The position numbers were made by a program, and so were the translations under genes. Below the pieces are notes generated by a model. It saw only the letters and a list, made by a program, of their open reading frames with translations. It searched no databases and was not told the origin of the DNA. This document shows, one piece after another, positions 52,307 through 60,277 of a DNA stretch of 64,000 nt. The DNA lies in NCBI RefSeq assembly GCF_001895025.1, contig NZ_BCXI01000038.1:1-64000 (forward strand), in the 5' to 3' direction. This DNA comes from Rhodococcus zopfii NBRC 100606 = JCM 9919. Lineage in GTDB: Bacteria; Actinomycetota; Actinomycetes; Mycobacteriales; Mycobacteriaceae. Position 1 is the first letter of the stretch. Each line of letters starts with the position of its first letter.

Positions 52307-52928
52307 CGCCGTCAACCCGCCGTCCGGTGCGGCTCGTGGCGGCGCCCCCTTCGGCCGGGCGCTGTCTTGGCTGCTGCTGGTCGGCGGGCTTGTCGGCCTG
52401 GGGGCGTCGTTCGTTCTCACGGTCGAGAAGTTCACCCTCGCCGCGAATCCCGACTACATACCGACTTGCAGTCTCAATCCCGTTCTCAACTGCGGCTCGA
52501 TCATGTCCACGCCGCAGGCGGCGGTGTTCGGGTTTCCCAACTCGCTGCTCGGCATCGCCGGGTTTTCGGTGGTCGCGGCGACCGGTGCGGCGCTGCTTGC
52601 CGGCGCCCGGCTCGCCCGCTGGTACTGGCTCTCCTTGCAGGTCGGGGTGACTGCGGCGGCGGCGTTCGTGCACTGGCTGATCATCCAGAGTCTCTACGAG
52701 ATCGGCGCCTTGTGCCCGTACTGCATGATCGTCTGGGCCGTGACGGTCCCGGTGTTCTGGTACGTCACCCTGCGCAACATCACCTACGGCGCCTTCATCG
52801 TTCGGCCGCGTAGCGCCGAACAGGTTTCTGCGGCAGGGCTGCACCTGCTCCCGATCACGGTGTGGTTCCTGATCGTCGCCGCACTGGTCATCCACCGCTT
52901 CTTCTCGTACTGGTCCGGCCTGATCTGA
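52281..52928 (+). CDS. VKOR-family disulfide reoxidation protein
   Basis: The 215-residue membrane protein starts at ATG 52281, inside the end of the DsbA-like gene. Four or five helices carry the VKOR features: a loop pair in CSLNPVLNCGSIM and the active-site C-P-Y-C in IGALCPYCMIVWAV. VKOR passes electrons from DsbA-type proteins to quinone. The two proteins form a complete extracytoplasmic oxidation pair within the metal-resistance island, where exported metal-binding proteins with Cys are likely clients. Confidence 0.9.
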   Translation: MRSTPHSTDAVNPPSGAARGGAPFGRALSWLLLVGGLVGLGASFVLTVEKFTLAANPDYIPTCSLNPVLNCGSIMSTPQAAVFGFPNSLLGIAGFSVVAATGAALLAGARLARWYWLSLQVGVTAAAAFVHWLIIQSLYEIGALCPYCMIVWAVTVPVFWYVTLRNITYGAFIVRPRSAEQVSAAGLHLLPITVWFLIVAALVIHRFFSYWSGLI

Positions 52929-53144
52929 CTCGTTGATCGGCCCGAAGCGCGGTTCGGGAGGTTGCGGCCTTCCGGGACGAGGGTTGTCGATCGCGGTCGG
53001 CATCAGGGCCGGTGCGGACGGTGACCGCTCGATGGTCAGGGCATGGTGCGCCACGGGTGGGGGTGACGGTGACGAACACCGCCACCGCCACCGCCGCGGC
53101 CGGGAGGTGGGCAGGGTTTAATTCATCGCCGAAATCCGGTTATT

Positions 53145-53160
53145 ATCGTCATATGACGAT
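53145..53160. promoter_or_regulatory. CmtR-type operator over the start codon
   Basis: ATCGTCATATGACGAT is a perfect 16-bp palindrome whose centre contains the ATG of the regulator gene at 53153. It fits the binding site of an ArsR/CmtR dimer that blocks its own translation start and transcription. The 52929-53144 stretch has no gene. Confidence 0.7.
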
Positions 53161-53536
53161 GAATGATGTGGATGGGTGCCTTGCCGCGGCGGGCGCCGGT
53201 TCGGAGCTGGGTGCGGCGGTGGCGTTGTTCCACAGCCTCTCCGACGGAACCCGGCTGGCGATCGTGCGCCGCCTCGCCGACGGAGAGGCGAGGGTCGCGG
53301 ACCTGGTCGAAGCGCTCGGATTGGCACAGTCGACGGTGTCGGCACACGTGGCCTGCCTGCGTGATTGCGGCCTGGTGACCGGCCGCCCGCAGGGTCGGCA
53401 GGTGTTCTACTCCCTGGCCCGACCCGAGTTGCTGGACCTGCTCGCCGCCGCCGAAACCCTCCTGGACGCAACCGGCAACGCGGTCGCACTCTGCCCGAAC
53501 TACGGCACCGACACCGGCGCGGGGGTGACGGCATGA
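53153..53536 (+). CDS. CmtR-like ArsR-family soft-metal regulator
   Basis: The 127-residue protein starts at ATG 53153 (53159 is an alternative). Its winged helix reads LFHSLSDGTRLAIVRRLADGEARVADLVEALGLAQSTVSAHVACLRDCGLVTGRPQGRQVFYSLARPELLDLL. The Cys pair in HVACLRDCGL and the later Cys in VALCPNYG match the three Cys ligands of CmtR, the mycobacterial Cd(II)/Pb(II) sensor. The next gene, a metal-exporting ATPase, starts inside its stop codon. Metal binding would release the operator at 53145-53160. Confidence 0.88.
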   Translation: MTMNDVDGCLAAAGAGSELGAAVALFHSLSDGTRLAIVRRLADGEARVADLVEALGLAQSTVSAHVACLRDCGLVTGRPQGRQVFYSLARPELLDLLAAAETLLDATGNAVALCPNYGTDTGAGVTA

Positions 53537-55491
53537 GCGACGCCTGCGGCTGCGGCCACGACGAACCCCGCCCCGAGGGCGAGGAAGAACACGAACCCGA
53601 GAAGCTGTGGCAGATCACCGAGATCCGGGCCGCCGCGGCCGCGGGTGTGCTGCTGGTCGCCGCGCTGATCGTCGGCTGGAGCGGCGGCCCCCACGCGGTG
53701 AAACTGACCCTCGAAGCACTCGCGTTGATCGTCGCCGGCTACACCTTCGTCCCTTCCACCCTCACCCGGCTGGTGAAAGGCAAGATCGGCGTCGGGACCC
53801 TGATGACGATCGCCGCGGTCGGCGCCGTCCTGCTCGGCGAGGTCGGCGAGGCTGCGATGCTGGCGTTCCTGTTCGCCATCAGCGAGGGCCTCGAGGAGTA
53901 CGCGGTCACCCGCACCCGCCGCGGTCTGCGCGCCCTGTTGTCCCTGGTCCCGGACACCGCCACCGTCCTTCGCGACGGCCGGGAACAGGTCGTCGCGCCG
54001 ACCGAGCTGCGGCTCGGAGAGATCATGATCGTCAAACCGGGTGAGCGGATCGCCACCGACGGCACCATCCGGTCCGGGCGCACCGCTCTGGACACCTCGG
54101 CGATCACCGGGGAATCGGTGCCGGTCGAGGCCGGCCCGGGTGCGGAGGTGTTCGCCGGGTCGATCAACGGCACCGGTGTCCTCGAGGTCGAGGTCACCGC
54201 CGGCGCCGAGAACAACTCGCTGGCCAAGATCGTGAAGATCGTCGAGGCCGAGCAGTCCCGCAAGGGTGAGGCGCAACGTTTGGCCGACAAGATCGCCAAG
54301 CCGCTGGTCCCGGGGGTGATGGTCGCGGCGGCACTGATTGCCGCGATCGGCAGTGTGTTCGGCGATCCCCTGGTGTGGATAGAACGGGCCCTGGTCGTGT
54401 TGGTCGCGGCGTCCCCGTGTGCGCTGGCGATTGCGATTCCGGTGACGGTGGTCGCTGCGATCGGTGCCGCCTCCAAGCTCGGTGTCCTGGTCAAGGGTGG
54501 TGCCGCCCTCGAAGCCCTCGGCCGCATCCGCACCGTCGCGCTCGACAAGACCGGCACCCTCACCCGCAACCAGCCCGCCGTGATCGACGTCGCCACCGCG
54601 AACGGCACCACCCGCGACGACGTCCTCGCGGTGGCCGCAGCATTGGAGGCGCGCAGCGAACACCCCCTCGCCCGAGCGATTCTCGCCGCCGTCGACGACT
54701 ACGAACCCGCCGACGACGTCGATGCCGTGACCGGCGCCGGACTGACCGGCCGCATCGACAGCACACCGGTTCGACTCGGTCGGCCCGGCTGGATCGACCC
54801 GGGCCCGCTCGCCACGGACATCGAGCGGATGCAGCACGCCGGCGCCACTGCGGTCCTGATCGAACGCGCCGGAACCGTGATCGGGGCGGTCGCCGTCCGC
54901 GACGAACTCCGACCCGAGGCACACGAGGTGATCGCCGGCCTGCGCCGCGATGGCTACCAGGTCGCGATGCTCACCGGCGACAACGACCGCACCGCCCGCG
55001 CCCTGGCCGCCGATGTCGGGATCGACGAGGTGCACGCGGACCTGCGGCCAGAGGACAAGGCCCGCATCGTCGAAACCCTCCGCGAGCAGCGGCCGACCGC
55101 GATGGTCGGCGACGGCGTCAACGACGCCCCCGCCCTCGCCACCGCCGACCTCGGCATCGCGATGGGCGCGATGGGCACCGACGTGGCCATCGAAACCGCC
55201 GACGTCGCCCTGATGGGTGAGGATCTGCGGCACCTGCCCCAAGCGTTGGCGCACGCTCGCCGCTCCCGGACGATCATGCTGCAGAACGTCGGCCTGTCGC
55301 TGGCGATCATCACCGTCCTGATGCCGCTGGCCCTGTTCGGGGTCCTGGGGCTGGCCGCGGTCGTCCTCGTGCACGAGGTCGCCGAGATCGTGGTCATCGC
55401 CAACGGTGTCCGCGCCGGCCGCACCCGCGCCCTCACCGCCCCCGCAGCGGCCGCGCCCGCACCGGTTCCGGCGACCGCGTCGCACGCATGA
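53533..55491 (+). CDS. P1B-type soft-metal exporting ATPase (CadA-like)
   Basis: The 652-residue protein has a short Cys/His N-terminus (MSDACGCGHDEP) in place of a full heavy-metal-associated domain. P1B hallmarks are present: TGES in ALDTSAITGESVPVE, the metal-site SPC in LVVLVAASPCALAIAIP, DKTGT in TVALDKTGTLTRNQP, the SEHPLA motif, and GDGVNDAPAL. The SPC motif with a CmtR regulator suggests Cd(II), Pb(II) or Zn(II) export. The ATG overlaps the regulator's stop, and the following lspA gene overlaps its stop by four bases. Confidence 0.93.
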   Translation: MSDACGCGHDEPRPEGEEEHEPEKLWQITEIRAAAAAGVLLVAALIVGWSGGPHAVKLTLEALALIVAGYTFVPSTLTRLVKGKIGVGTLMTIAAVGAVLLGEVGEAAMLAFLFAISEGLEEYAVTRTRRGLRALLSLVPDTATVLRDGREQVVAPTELRLGEIMIVKPGERIATDGTIRSGRTALDTSAITGESVPVEAGPGAEVFAGSINGTGVLEVEVTAGAENNSLAKIVKIVEAEQSRKGEAQRLADKIAKPLVPGVMVAAALIAAIGSVFGDPLVWIERALVVLVAASPCALAIAIPVTVVAAIGAASKLGVLVKGGAALEALGRIRTVALDKTGTLTRNQPAVIDVATANGTTRDDVLAVAAALEARSEHPLARAILAAVDDYEPADDVDAVTGAGLTGRIDSTPVRLGRPGWIDPGPLATDIERMQHAGATAVLIERAGTVIGAVAVRDELRPEAHEVIAGLRRDGYQVAMLTGDNDRTARALAADVGIDEVHADLRPEDKARIVETLREQRPTAMVGDGVNDAPALATADLGIAMGAMGTDVAIETADVALMGEDLRHLPQALAHARRSRTIMLQNVGLSLAIITVLMPLALFGVLGLAAVVLVHEVAEIVVIANGVRAGRTRALTAPAAAAPAPVPATASHA

Positions 55492-55988
55492 CCGGCACAC
55501 CGGTGTCGAGGCCGCGGCGGCCGCGGCGACTGTTGCTCGTCGTGGCCGCCGGGCTGCTCGCGGTCGCGTTGATCATCGACCCGATTGCCCGGCACATTCT
55601 CGCGGGCGGCCGCATCCTCGACCTCGGGGTGCTGGAGTTGCGGCTGACCTACAACACCGGAGTGGCATTCAGCATGGGCAGTCAGCTGCCCACCCCGCTG
55701 CTGCTCGCGGTCACCGGGCTGATCACCGCCGGTGTCGGCGTGTATGCGTGGCGGTCTGCCCCCACCAGCACCTGGCCCACCACCGCCGGATTGGCGGCGA
55801 TCTTCGCCGGCGCTGCCGCGAACGTCATCGACCGCACCCTCGACGGCAAGGTCACCGACTACTTCCACACCGGATGGTTCGCCACCTTCAACCTGGCCGA
55901 CACCTTTCTCACCTGCGGCGTGGCCCTGCTGTTCATCGCGATGCTCACCGAAGCCCGCACCGAAACGCCGAAGGAGACCACGCCATGA
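55488..55988 (+). CDS. lspA: Signal peptidase II (lipoprotein peptidase)
   Basis: The 166-residue membrane protein has four helices and the LspA motifs: RLTYNTGVAFSMG, GAAANVIDRTLDGKVTDYF with a catalytic Asp, and TFNLADTFLTCG with the second catalytic Asp. LspA removes lipoprotein signal peptides. A second copy of lspA in Cd/Pb/Zn-export operons is a known arrangement. It is translationally coupled to the ATPase before it and to the DUF3703 gene after it. Confidence 0.93.
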   Translation: MTGTPVSRPRRPRRLLLVVAAGLLAVALIIDPIARHILAGGRILDLGVLELRLTYNTGVAFSMGSQLPTPLLLAVTGLITAGVGVYAWRSAPTSTWPTTAGLAAIFAGAAANVIDRTLDGKVTDYFHTGWFATFNLADTFLTCGVALLFIAMLTEARTETPKETTP

Positions 55989-56332
55989 CAGCGATGCCCG
56001 CCCCGGTCCGGGACGCCTACACCACCGAAATGACCGCTGCTGCCGCCGCGACCGAGGCCACCGAACGTTGGCGGCACCTCGAGCGGGCCCACATCCTGTC
56101 CCAGCCCTACCCGTGGCCGCACACCCGCAACCACTTCGCCATGTTCACACTTGCTCTGCGGCAACACGATCGGCGTGAGGCACTCGGCCAGGTGATCCGC
56201 ATCATCGTTGCCGCCCCGGGGTCGGCGCTGGGTCGCTACCCCGAGGGCAACACCGGCCGCACCCGCGCCGGTCTGATGACCCCGATGCCGATCCCGCCCG
56301 ATCTGGCCGCCGTCGTGGCAGCGCCCGAATGA
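55985..56332 (+). CDS. DUF3703 protein
   Basis: The 115-residue protein starts at ATG 55985, overlapping the lspA stop. RWRHLERAHILSQPYPWPHTRNHFAMFTLALRQHDRREALGQVIRIIVAAPGSALGRYPEGNTG is the DUF3703 pattern, with conserved His and the GRYPxGNTG loop. The family is repeatedly found beside metal-resistance genes, but its biochemical role is unknown. It is the last gene of the CmtR operon; a GC-rich hairpin follows near 56365-56390. Confidence 0.88.
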   Translation: MTAMPAPVRDAYTTEMTAAAAATEATERWRHLERAHILSQPYPWPHTRNHFAMFTLALRQHDRREALGQVIRIIVAAPGSALGRYPEGNTGRTRAGLMTPMPIPPDLAAVVAAPE

Positions 56333-56411
56333 CCGGAACGATCTCCGGTCCGTTTTCGGTTTCCTCGCGGGCGCGGCGCCGCGCCGCGGGTGAGCGCTGA
56401 CCAGGGCTGGG

Positions 56412-56522
56412 TCAGCAGCACATCATTGCGGCGCACATGTCACAGCACATGTCACACATGCCGGTGGCCATCATCACCTGGCAGTTCCACCAGCTCTGCA
56501 GATTCGTCAGCAGATCGATCAT
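56412..56522 (-). CDS. Cys/Met-rich metal-binding peptide candidate
   Basis: ATG 56522 gives a 36-residue peptide with an ordinary helical start (MIDLLTNLQSWWNCQ) and a C-terminus of M-C-D-M-C-C-D-M-C-A-A-M-M-C-C type. It has seven Cys and eight Met in total, and both classes are ligands for Cu(I) or other soft metals. It is read divergently from the BlaI/CopY-type gene at 56667 and shares the palindromic operator at 56566-56604. Ribosome site GAGAAG is weak. It may be a small metallothionein-like or metallochaperone peptide. It does not match mycobacterial MymT as I know it. Confidence 0.5.
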   Translation of the reverse strand: MIDLLTNLQSWWNCQVMMATGMCDMCCDMCAAMMCC

Positions 56523-56565
56523 CAGCTTCTCGTCTCTGGCCCGGCCGAACGCCTTGGCATCCGAC

Positions 56566-56604
56566 CTATCTACGTATCTACTTACGTAGTACGTACGTAG
56601 ATAG
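56566..56604. promoter_or_regulatory. BlaI/CopY-type operator cluster in a divergent promoter
   Basis: CTATCTACGTA (56566-56576) and its exact complement TACGTAGATAG (56594-56604) form a long inverted repeat. Between them, CTACTTACGTAGTACG adds further TACGTA half-sites. BlaI/MecI-type regulators bind TAC...GTA dyads. The cluster lies between the Cys/Met-rich peptide gene and the regulator gene and could control both. Confidence 0.7.
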
Positions 56605-56666
56605 TAGATGGTGGATGGACCGGAAAGGCACCACCCCACGATGGGGGAGCGATGCCGTAGGAGGTA

Positions 56667-57044
56667 GTGGTGCGGGTGAACGGATTCGGCGAGCTCGAGG
56701 CGGTGGTGATGGACCGCCTGTGGAACCGTACGGGAGAGAGCACGGTACGAGAGGTGTTCGACGAGATAGCGGACGACCGTGAGATCGCCTACACCACCGT
56801 GATGTCGACAATGGACAACCTGCACCGCAAAGGATGGCTCGCCCGGGTCCGCAAGGGCAAGGCATTCAGCTACTGGACCACCCTCACCCGCGAAGAACAC
56901 AGTGCGCGCCTGATGCGCGAAGCCTTCGACGCTGCAGGGCAATCCGATCTGGTGCTCACCCATTTCGTCGAGCAGATGAGCGCCGAGGAATCAGCCCGGG
57001 TGCGCGCCGCGCTGCACCGCCTGACCGACGGGAAGGCACCGTGA
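56667..57044 (+). CDS. BlaI/MecI/CopY-type regulator
   Basis: The 125-residue protein starts at the GTG at 56667 or 56670 after AGGAGG. FGELEAVVMDRLWNRTGESTVREVFDEIADDREIAYTTVMSTMDNLHRKGWLARVRKGKAFSYWTTLTREEHSARLMREAF is the family winged helix with its conserved Y-T-T-V-x-x-x-M-x-x-L-x-x-K-G-W core. BlaI-type regulators are cleaved by a BlaR/M56 protease, while CopY-type ones respond to copper. No M56 gene follows: the frame starting at 57041 is short and does not resemble BlaR. A copper-type signal is therefore more likely here, but is not shown. Confidence 0.88.
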   Translation: MVRVNGFGELEAVVMDRLWNRTGESTVREVFDEIADDREIAYTTVMSTMDNLHRKGWLARVRKGKAFSYWTTLTREEHSARLMREAFDAAGQSDLVLTHFVEQMSAEESARVRAALHRLTDGKAP

Positions 57045-57185
57045 ACGCACCGCCCAGTTCGATGGCCAGGCGCGACACCGTCGTTCTGCCTCGAACGCCG
57101 CTCGCCGGGGCGGTAGAGGCCGCTCCGCCCTGGCCTGGCTGTCTCGGACGGGCGGACAATGTGTGGGGAGACGGGGTGACGGAAA

Positions 57186-57722
57186 TTGACGGCGGATCCG
57201 TCCGAGGCGGTTGATCGAGCGGCGATAGCCGCTGACTTCGAGCGGGCGCGGGTAACGCTGCACGAGTTCCTCGACGGTGCGAGCGCCATCGATTTCGAGC
57301 GCAACTCGAGCGGGACCCGGTGGACGAACGAGCAGCTGCTGTTTCACATGGTCTTCGGTTACATGGTCGTCCGGCGGCTGCTCGTGCTGGTCAGGGTGTT
57401 CGCTCGGCTGCCGGATGGCGCGAGCCGGGTGTTCGCGCTGGCGCTCAATGCCACAACTCCGGTGTTCGACGAGGTCAACTACCGAGGATCTTGTCTGGCG
57501 GCGCGGGTGTTCGATCGACGGCGGATGGGACGCAGATGCGACCGCGTCATAGCCTCGCTTCAACGCCGCCTCGCCGACGAGTCCGAGGCTGCCCTGCACC
57601 GCGGCATGCACTTCCCTGCGAGATGGGATCCGTTCTTCGCCGAGTACATGACGCTCGAGCAGGTCTACCGATACCCCGGACGACACTTCGACTTCCACCG
57701 GAACCAGCTCACTCTCGGCTGA
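57186..57722 (+). CDS. DinB-superfamily protein
   Basis: The 178-residue protein starts at a TTG (57186). It reads ADFERARVTLHEFLDGASAIDFERNSSGTRWTNEQLLFHMVFGYMVVRRLLVLVRVF and ends HFDFHRNQLTLG. The DinB/DfsB-like four-helix bundle with a His in LLFHMVFGY and another in GRHFDFHRNQL fits a metal-dependent thiol (mycothiol- or bacillithiol-type) transferase fold. In actinobacteria such proteins often use mycothiol. The substrate is unknown. It lies downstream of the BlaI-type gene. Confidence 0.75.
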   Translation: MTADPSEAVDRAAIAADFERARVTLHEFLDGASAIDFERNSSGTRWTNEQLLFHMVFGYMVVRRLLVLVRVFARLPDGASRVFALALNATTPVFDEVNYRGSCLAARVFDRRRMGRRCDRVIASLQRRLADESEAALHRGMHFPARWDPFFAEYMTLEQVYRYPGRHFDFHRNQLTLG

Positions 57723-57752
57723 GACTCAACCTTCGCCTGTGGCGCGGAGAAC

Positions 57753-58124
57753 TCAAGCCGACGGAACAACCGGTTCCTCAACCGGCGGCAGGTGCAGCGC
57801 CGCGCGCAGCGCCACCGCCGATGGTGCGCCGTCGACGCCGCCACCCTCGACCGGGTAGAGGCGGCAGGACACGCTCGGCGTGAGACCGGGATTCGCGAAC
57901 GGGTCTTCGCCGTCGACCAGCAGAGTCGGCGACCCTGTCATGCCGGCGTCGGCGGCGGCCGCGGGGTCGTCGAGCACGCGGTGGGTGATCGTCAGGTTGA
58001 TAGATTCGCCGGCCACGGCCTGGGCGATTCGCTGCTCGAGCAGCCCCACATTGGGGCAGTCGGGGACCTGCAGGATTTCCAACCTCATCGTACCGGTCCG
58101 GGCGGCGACGTCACTTCTGCGCAT
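57753..58124 (-). CDS. Thioredoxin-like protein of metal-resistance islands
   Basis: The 123-residue protein starts at ATG 58124 after GGTGGAG (58088 is an alternative). It reads MRLEILQVPDCPNVGLLEQRIAQAVAG, then ITHRVLDDPAAAADAGMTGSPTLLVDGEDPFANPG and SVSCRLYPVEGG. The GSPTLLVDG block is a thioredoxin-fold cis-Pro strand. The protein lacks a CxxC but keeps Cys in VPDCPN and VSCRLY. Such proteins are linked with mercury, arsenic and cadmium genes in actinobacteria and are sometimes annotated as alkylmercury-lyase-like; the function is not known. Confidence 0.7.
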   Translation of the reverse strand: MRRSDVAARTGTMRLEILQVPDCPNVGLLEQRIAQAVAGESINLTITHRVLDDPAAAADAGMTGSPTLLVDGEDPFANPGLTPSVSCRLYPVEGGGVDGAPSAVALRAALHLPPVEEPVVPSA

Positions 58125-58189
58125 GCCGCAATTCTCCACCCGGATCCGGCTGTCGGGGCAAAGGTGGCGAGCCAGGCGGCGCCGCAACC

Positions 58190-58470
58190 TACGCCGCTTG
58201 GTTCGCGTACCTGGCCTGACCGACACGGGTGCGGCTGCTCCACCGGGTTGCGAGCACCCCCGCCGGATCACGGTCGGTGAGCTGGCGGACGCGCTCGGCG
58301 TCGGACAGTCGACCGTCTCGCATGATGTCCGCAAGCTCGCCGACATCGGGTTCGTCAATGTCCACAAGGGCGGCACCAGCACCGTCGGCGTGCACGAGTG
58401 CATCGCCCAACTCGACGGCCAGTGGCGCGACACCGACTTCCTCGAACGTCGACCGCCGCAGGGGCCCTTG
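58190..58470 (+). pseudogene. ArsR-GNAT gene, decayed and internally deleted copy
   Basis: The plus strand reads YAAWFAYLA, a stop, PTRVRLLHRVASTPAG, then after a frame change ITVGELADALGVGQSTVSHDVRKLADIGFVNVHKGGTSTVGV. It jumps directly to HECIAQLDGQWRDTDFLERRPP. Each part matches the intact fusion at 50416-51288, but the GNAT domain between them is gone. The gene thus carries a nonsense codon, a frameshift and a large internal deletion. It is 7 kb from the intact copy. Confidence 0.85.
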
Positions 58471-58715
58471 GCGACTGAGATCGCGGCGACCCGGCGTCTC
58501 GGTCGGTCAGCGTCACAACGTCAGCAGCGAGGCCAAGTCTGTGTCGGTGCTTATGCCTGGATGCCCACGCCGGCAACCAGGGGCCTCGAATGCTGCTGGA
58601 CTCCGCGTGCGCCCGAGCGAGTTCGCCTCGCGTGCACCACCTGTTTCTGTGGGCGCGCATCAGGAAGGTGTCGGTGTGGACCGGGCAGGGGTTGGCCCGG
58701 TCCACACCGCGGTAC

Positions 58716-59858
58716 TCAGAGCGTGACGAGAGTCTCGGCGTCCAGGGGGTAGCCGAGCTGCTGGCGTCCGAACAGTCCGAAGAACCGGTCCGAGACCAGA
58801 AGATGCTGTGCGGCAACATGCGCGTCGCGCAGTCGCTTCTGCAGCGGGCTCGCCACGTGGACCGACGACCCACCGGCCAACGAATAGGCGGAGGCTGCGA
58901 CGGCGGTCGCCTCGCTCGCGCTGTGGCTGATGGCGAGCCGGGCGGCGGCGCGCTGTTCGGTCGTCGGTTCGTCACCTGCGACGGTGGTCTCCCACAGCTG
59001 CGCCAGGCTGGATCGAAGGTATGCCGTGGCCGCACCGAGCTTGGCGTGGATCTCGGCGAGCCGGTACTGGAACACCTCGGATTCGGCGAGCGGAGCCTTG
59101 GATCCGGTGGGGACCTTGGTTGCGGCCAGTTCGGCGAGTTCGTCGAGGGAACCCCGGGCATTGCCCACAGCGACCGCTGCGTAGGCGGCGGCGATGTACA
59201 CGAAACCGGGGAAGCGCGTGAGGTCGGCACTACCGTTCGGGATGAACCCGGCGCCGAACTCGAGGACTCGGTGTCGCGGGATGGCCACACCGGGCCGAAT
59301 CGCGAAGTCCGCCGACGCGCTCGCCCGCAATCCGACCGCATCCCAGTTCTCGAGCGGCTCGAAATCGCCACGGGGTACGAAACCGATCTGCAGGACGCCG
59401 TCGACAACGAAACCGGCCGCCATCCAATCGGCTTGTGCGCCTGTCGATCCCCATGGCCAGCGGCCGGAGTCGGCGACGAGGTTGTCGTCCACCCACCGGC
59501 CGGCGCCGGTGGGGGCAAACGAACTCCCGGTCAGCGACGAGCCGTTCGGGTAGATCTCGCGGATGGCGTCCTCGGGCAGGTACCAGGCGAGCACCGAGGT
59601 GGTCGACGAGACGGCCGAGTACCACCCGGCTGCTGCATCACCGACCGACACGTCGGCGATGGCGTCGACGTAGCTGACCGGGTCGGCCTCCGGCCCGCCG
59701 AACTGCCGTGGCACGGCCAGGCGGAGCAGATCCGCCGCTGCCAACGCATCGAGAACCTCGCGGTGCAGGACCCCGTCCGCTTCGCCGGCGCGGGCGTGTC
59801 GTCGCGCGACCTCTCCGGCCTCGGTTGCGCTGTGCACCACGTTCACACTGGTAGTCAT
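58716..59858 (-). CDS. Acyl-CoA-dehydrogenase-fold flavin enzyme (SfnB/DszC-like)
   Basis: The 380-residue protein starts at ATG 59858. It has the acyl-CoA-dehydrogenase layout: an N-terminal helical part (VLDALAAADLLRLAVPRQFGGPEADPVSYVDAIADVSVGDAAAGWY), a central beta part (GRWPWGSTGAQADWMAAGFVVDG) and a C-terminal helical bundle (YRLAEIHAKLGAATAYLRSSLAQLW and VHVASPLQKRLRDAHVAAQHLLVSDRFFGLFG). DHxxR-like and VxxPLQRxxRD motifs are typical of group D flavin monooxygenases and of SfnB/DszC-type desulfurisation enzymes. It is divergent from an SsuA/TauA-type importer, so an organosulfur or related substrate is plausible. Confidence 0.8.
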   Translation of the reverse strand: MTTSVNVVHSATEAGEVARRHARAGEADGVLHREVLDALAAADLLRLAVPRQFGGPEADPVSYVDAIADVSVGDAAAGWYSAVSSTTSVLAWYLPEDAIREIYPNGSSLTGSSFAPTGAGRWVDDNLVADSGRWPWGSTGAQADWMAAGFVVDGVLQIGFVPRGDFEPLENWDAVGLRASASADFAIRPGVAIPRHRVLEFGAGFIPNGSADLTRFPGFVYIAAAYAAVAVGNARGSLDELAELAATKVPTGSKAPLAESEVFQYRLAEIHAKLGAATAYLRSSLAQLWETTVAGDEPTTEQRAAARLAISHSASEATAVAASAYSLAGGSSVHVASPLQKRLRDAHVAAQHLLVSDRFFGLFGRQQLGYPLDAETLVTL

Positions 59859-60277
59859 ATCTATCCGTTCTTGTCGCGCCGTGTAACGACGCCTGATGTG
59901 CAATCCAGCAGGCTAGGTCGACATGAAATCGTGAAGAAGGCTTCGGATCATGGCGAGCGGAACGCTGGCGGGCCCGACGATCCTGTGCTTGCCGATTTGC
60001 GCTGATCGTGATGCACGCCCCAATTGTGTGAATTTTGATCCTCGCGATCGGAACTCTGTACGGCACGCGTGATCCGGCGGAAGCTTCATCAGACCTCCCG
60101 GATTCGATAAATGTGCAGATCGTGACTCGTACGGGTCCGACGCTGCCGGTCCCGTCGCGATTCGGAGGGTTCTCCATCCGGGGCGGGACGCGGAAGGACC
60201 CGTAGACAACGGGTGCCCGTGTCCTCGACCGAAAACAATTTCGGCCCCGTACAACCCGCATTGAGAAGGAAACTGCT
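59859..60277. other. Divergent intergenic region of the ABC importer
   Basis: There is no supported gene in these 419 bases. They must hold the promoters of the flavin enzyme (minus) and of the ABC operon (plus). A moderately structured, GC-rich stretch at about 60120-60235 precedes the substrate-binding protein gene and could be an untranslated leader; I could not assign it to any riboswitch class. Confidence 0.4.

Noticed and set aside
53500-55500. A 666-codon minus-strand open frame opposite the P-type ATPase
   Set aside because: The plus-strand ATPase has every catalytic motif; the opposite frame is a composition shadow rich in Gly, Asp and His.
56338-56400. GC-rich inverted repeats after the DUF3703 gene as a riboswitch or small RNA
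   Set aside because: They are short GCGC-rich palindromes between convergent genes and are better explained as a transcription stop.
57041-57214. Short frame after the BlaI-type gene as a BlaR/M56 protease
   Set aside because: Although the GTGA overlap is typical of a coupled gene, the product is under 60 residues, without HExxH or membrane helices.
60120-60235. Leader of the ABC operon as a sulfur-related riboswitch (SAM-type)
   Set aside because: I could not identify the conserved core of any riboswitch class; a covariance-model search would be decisive.
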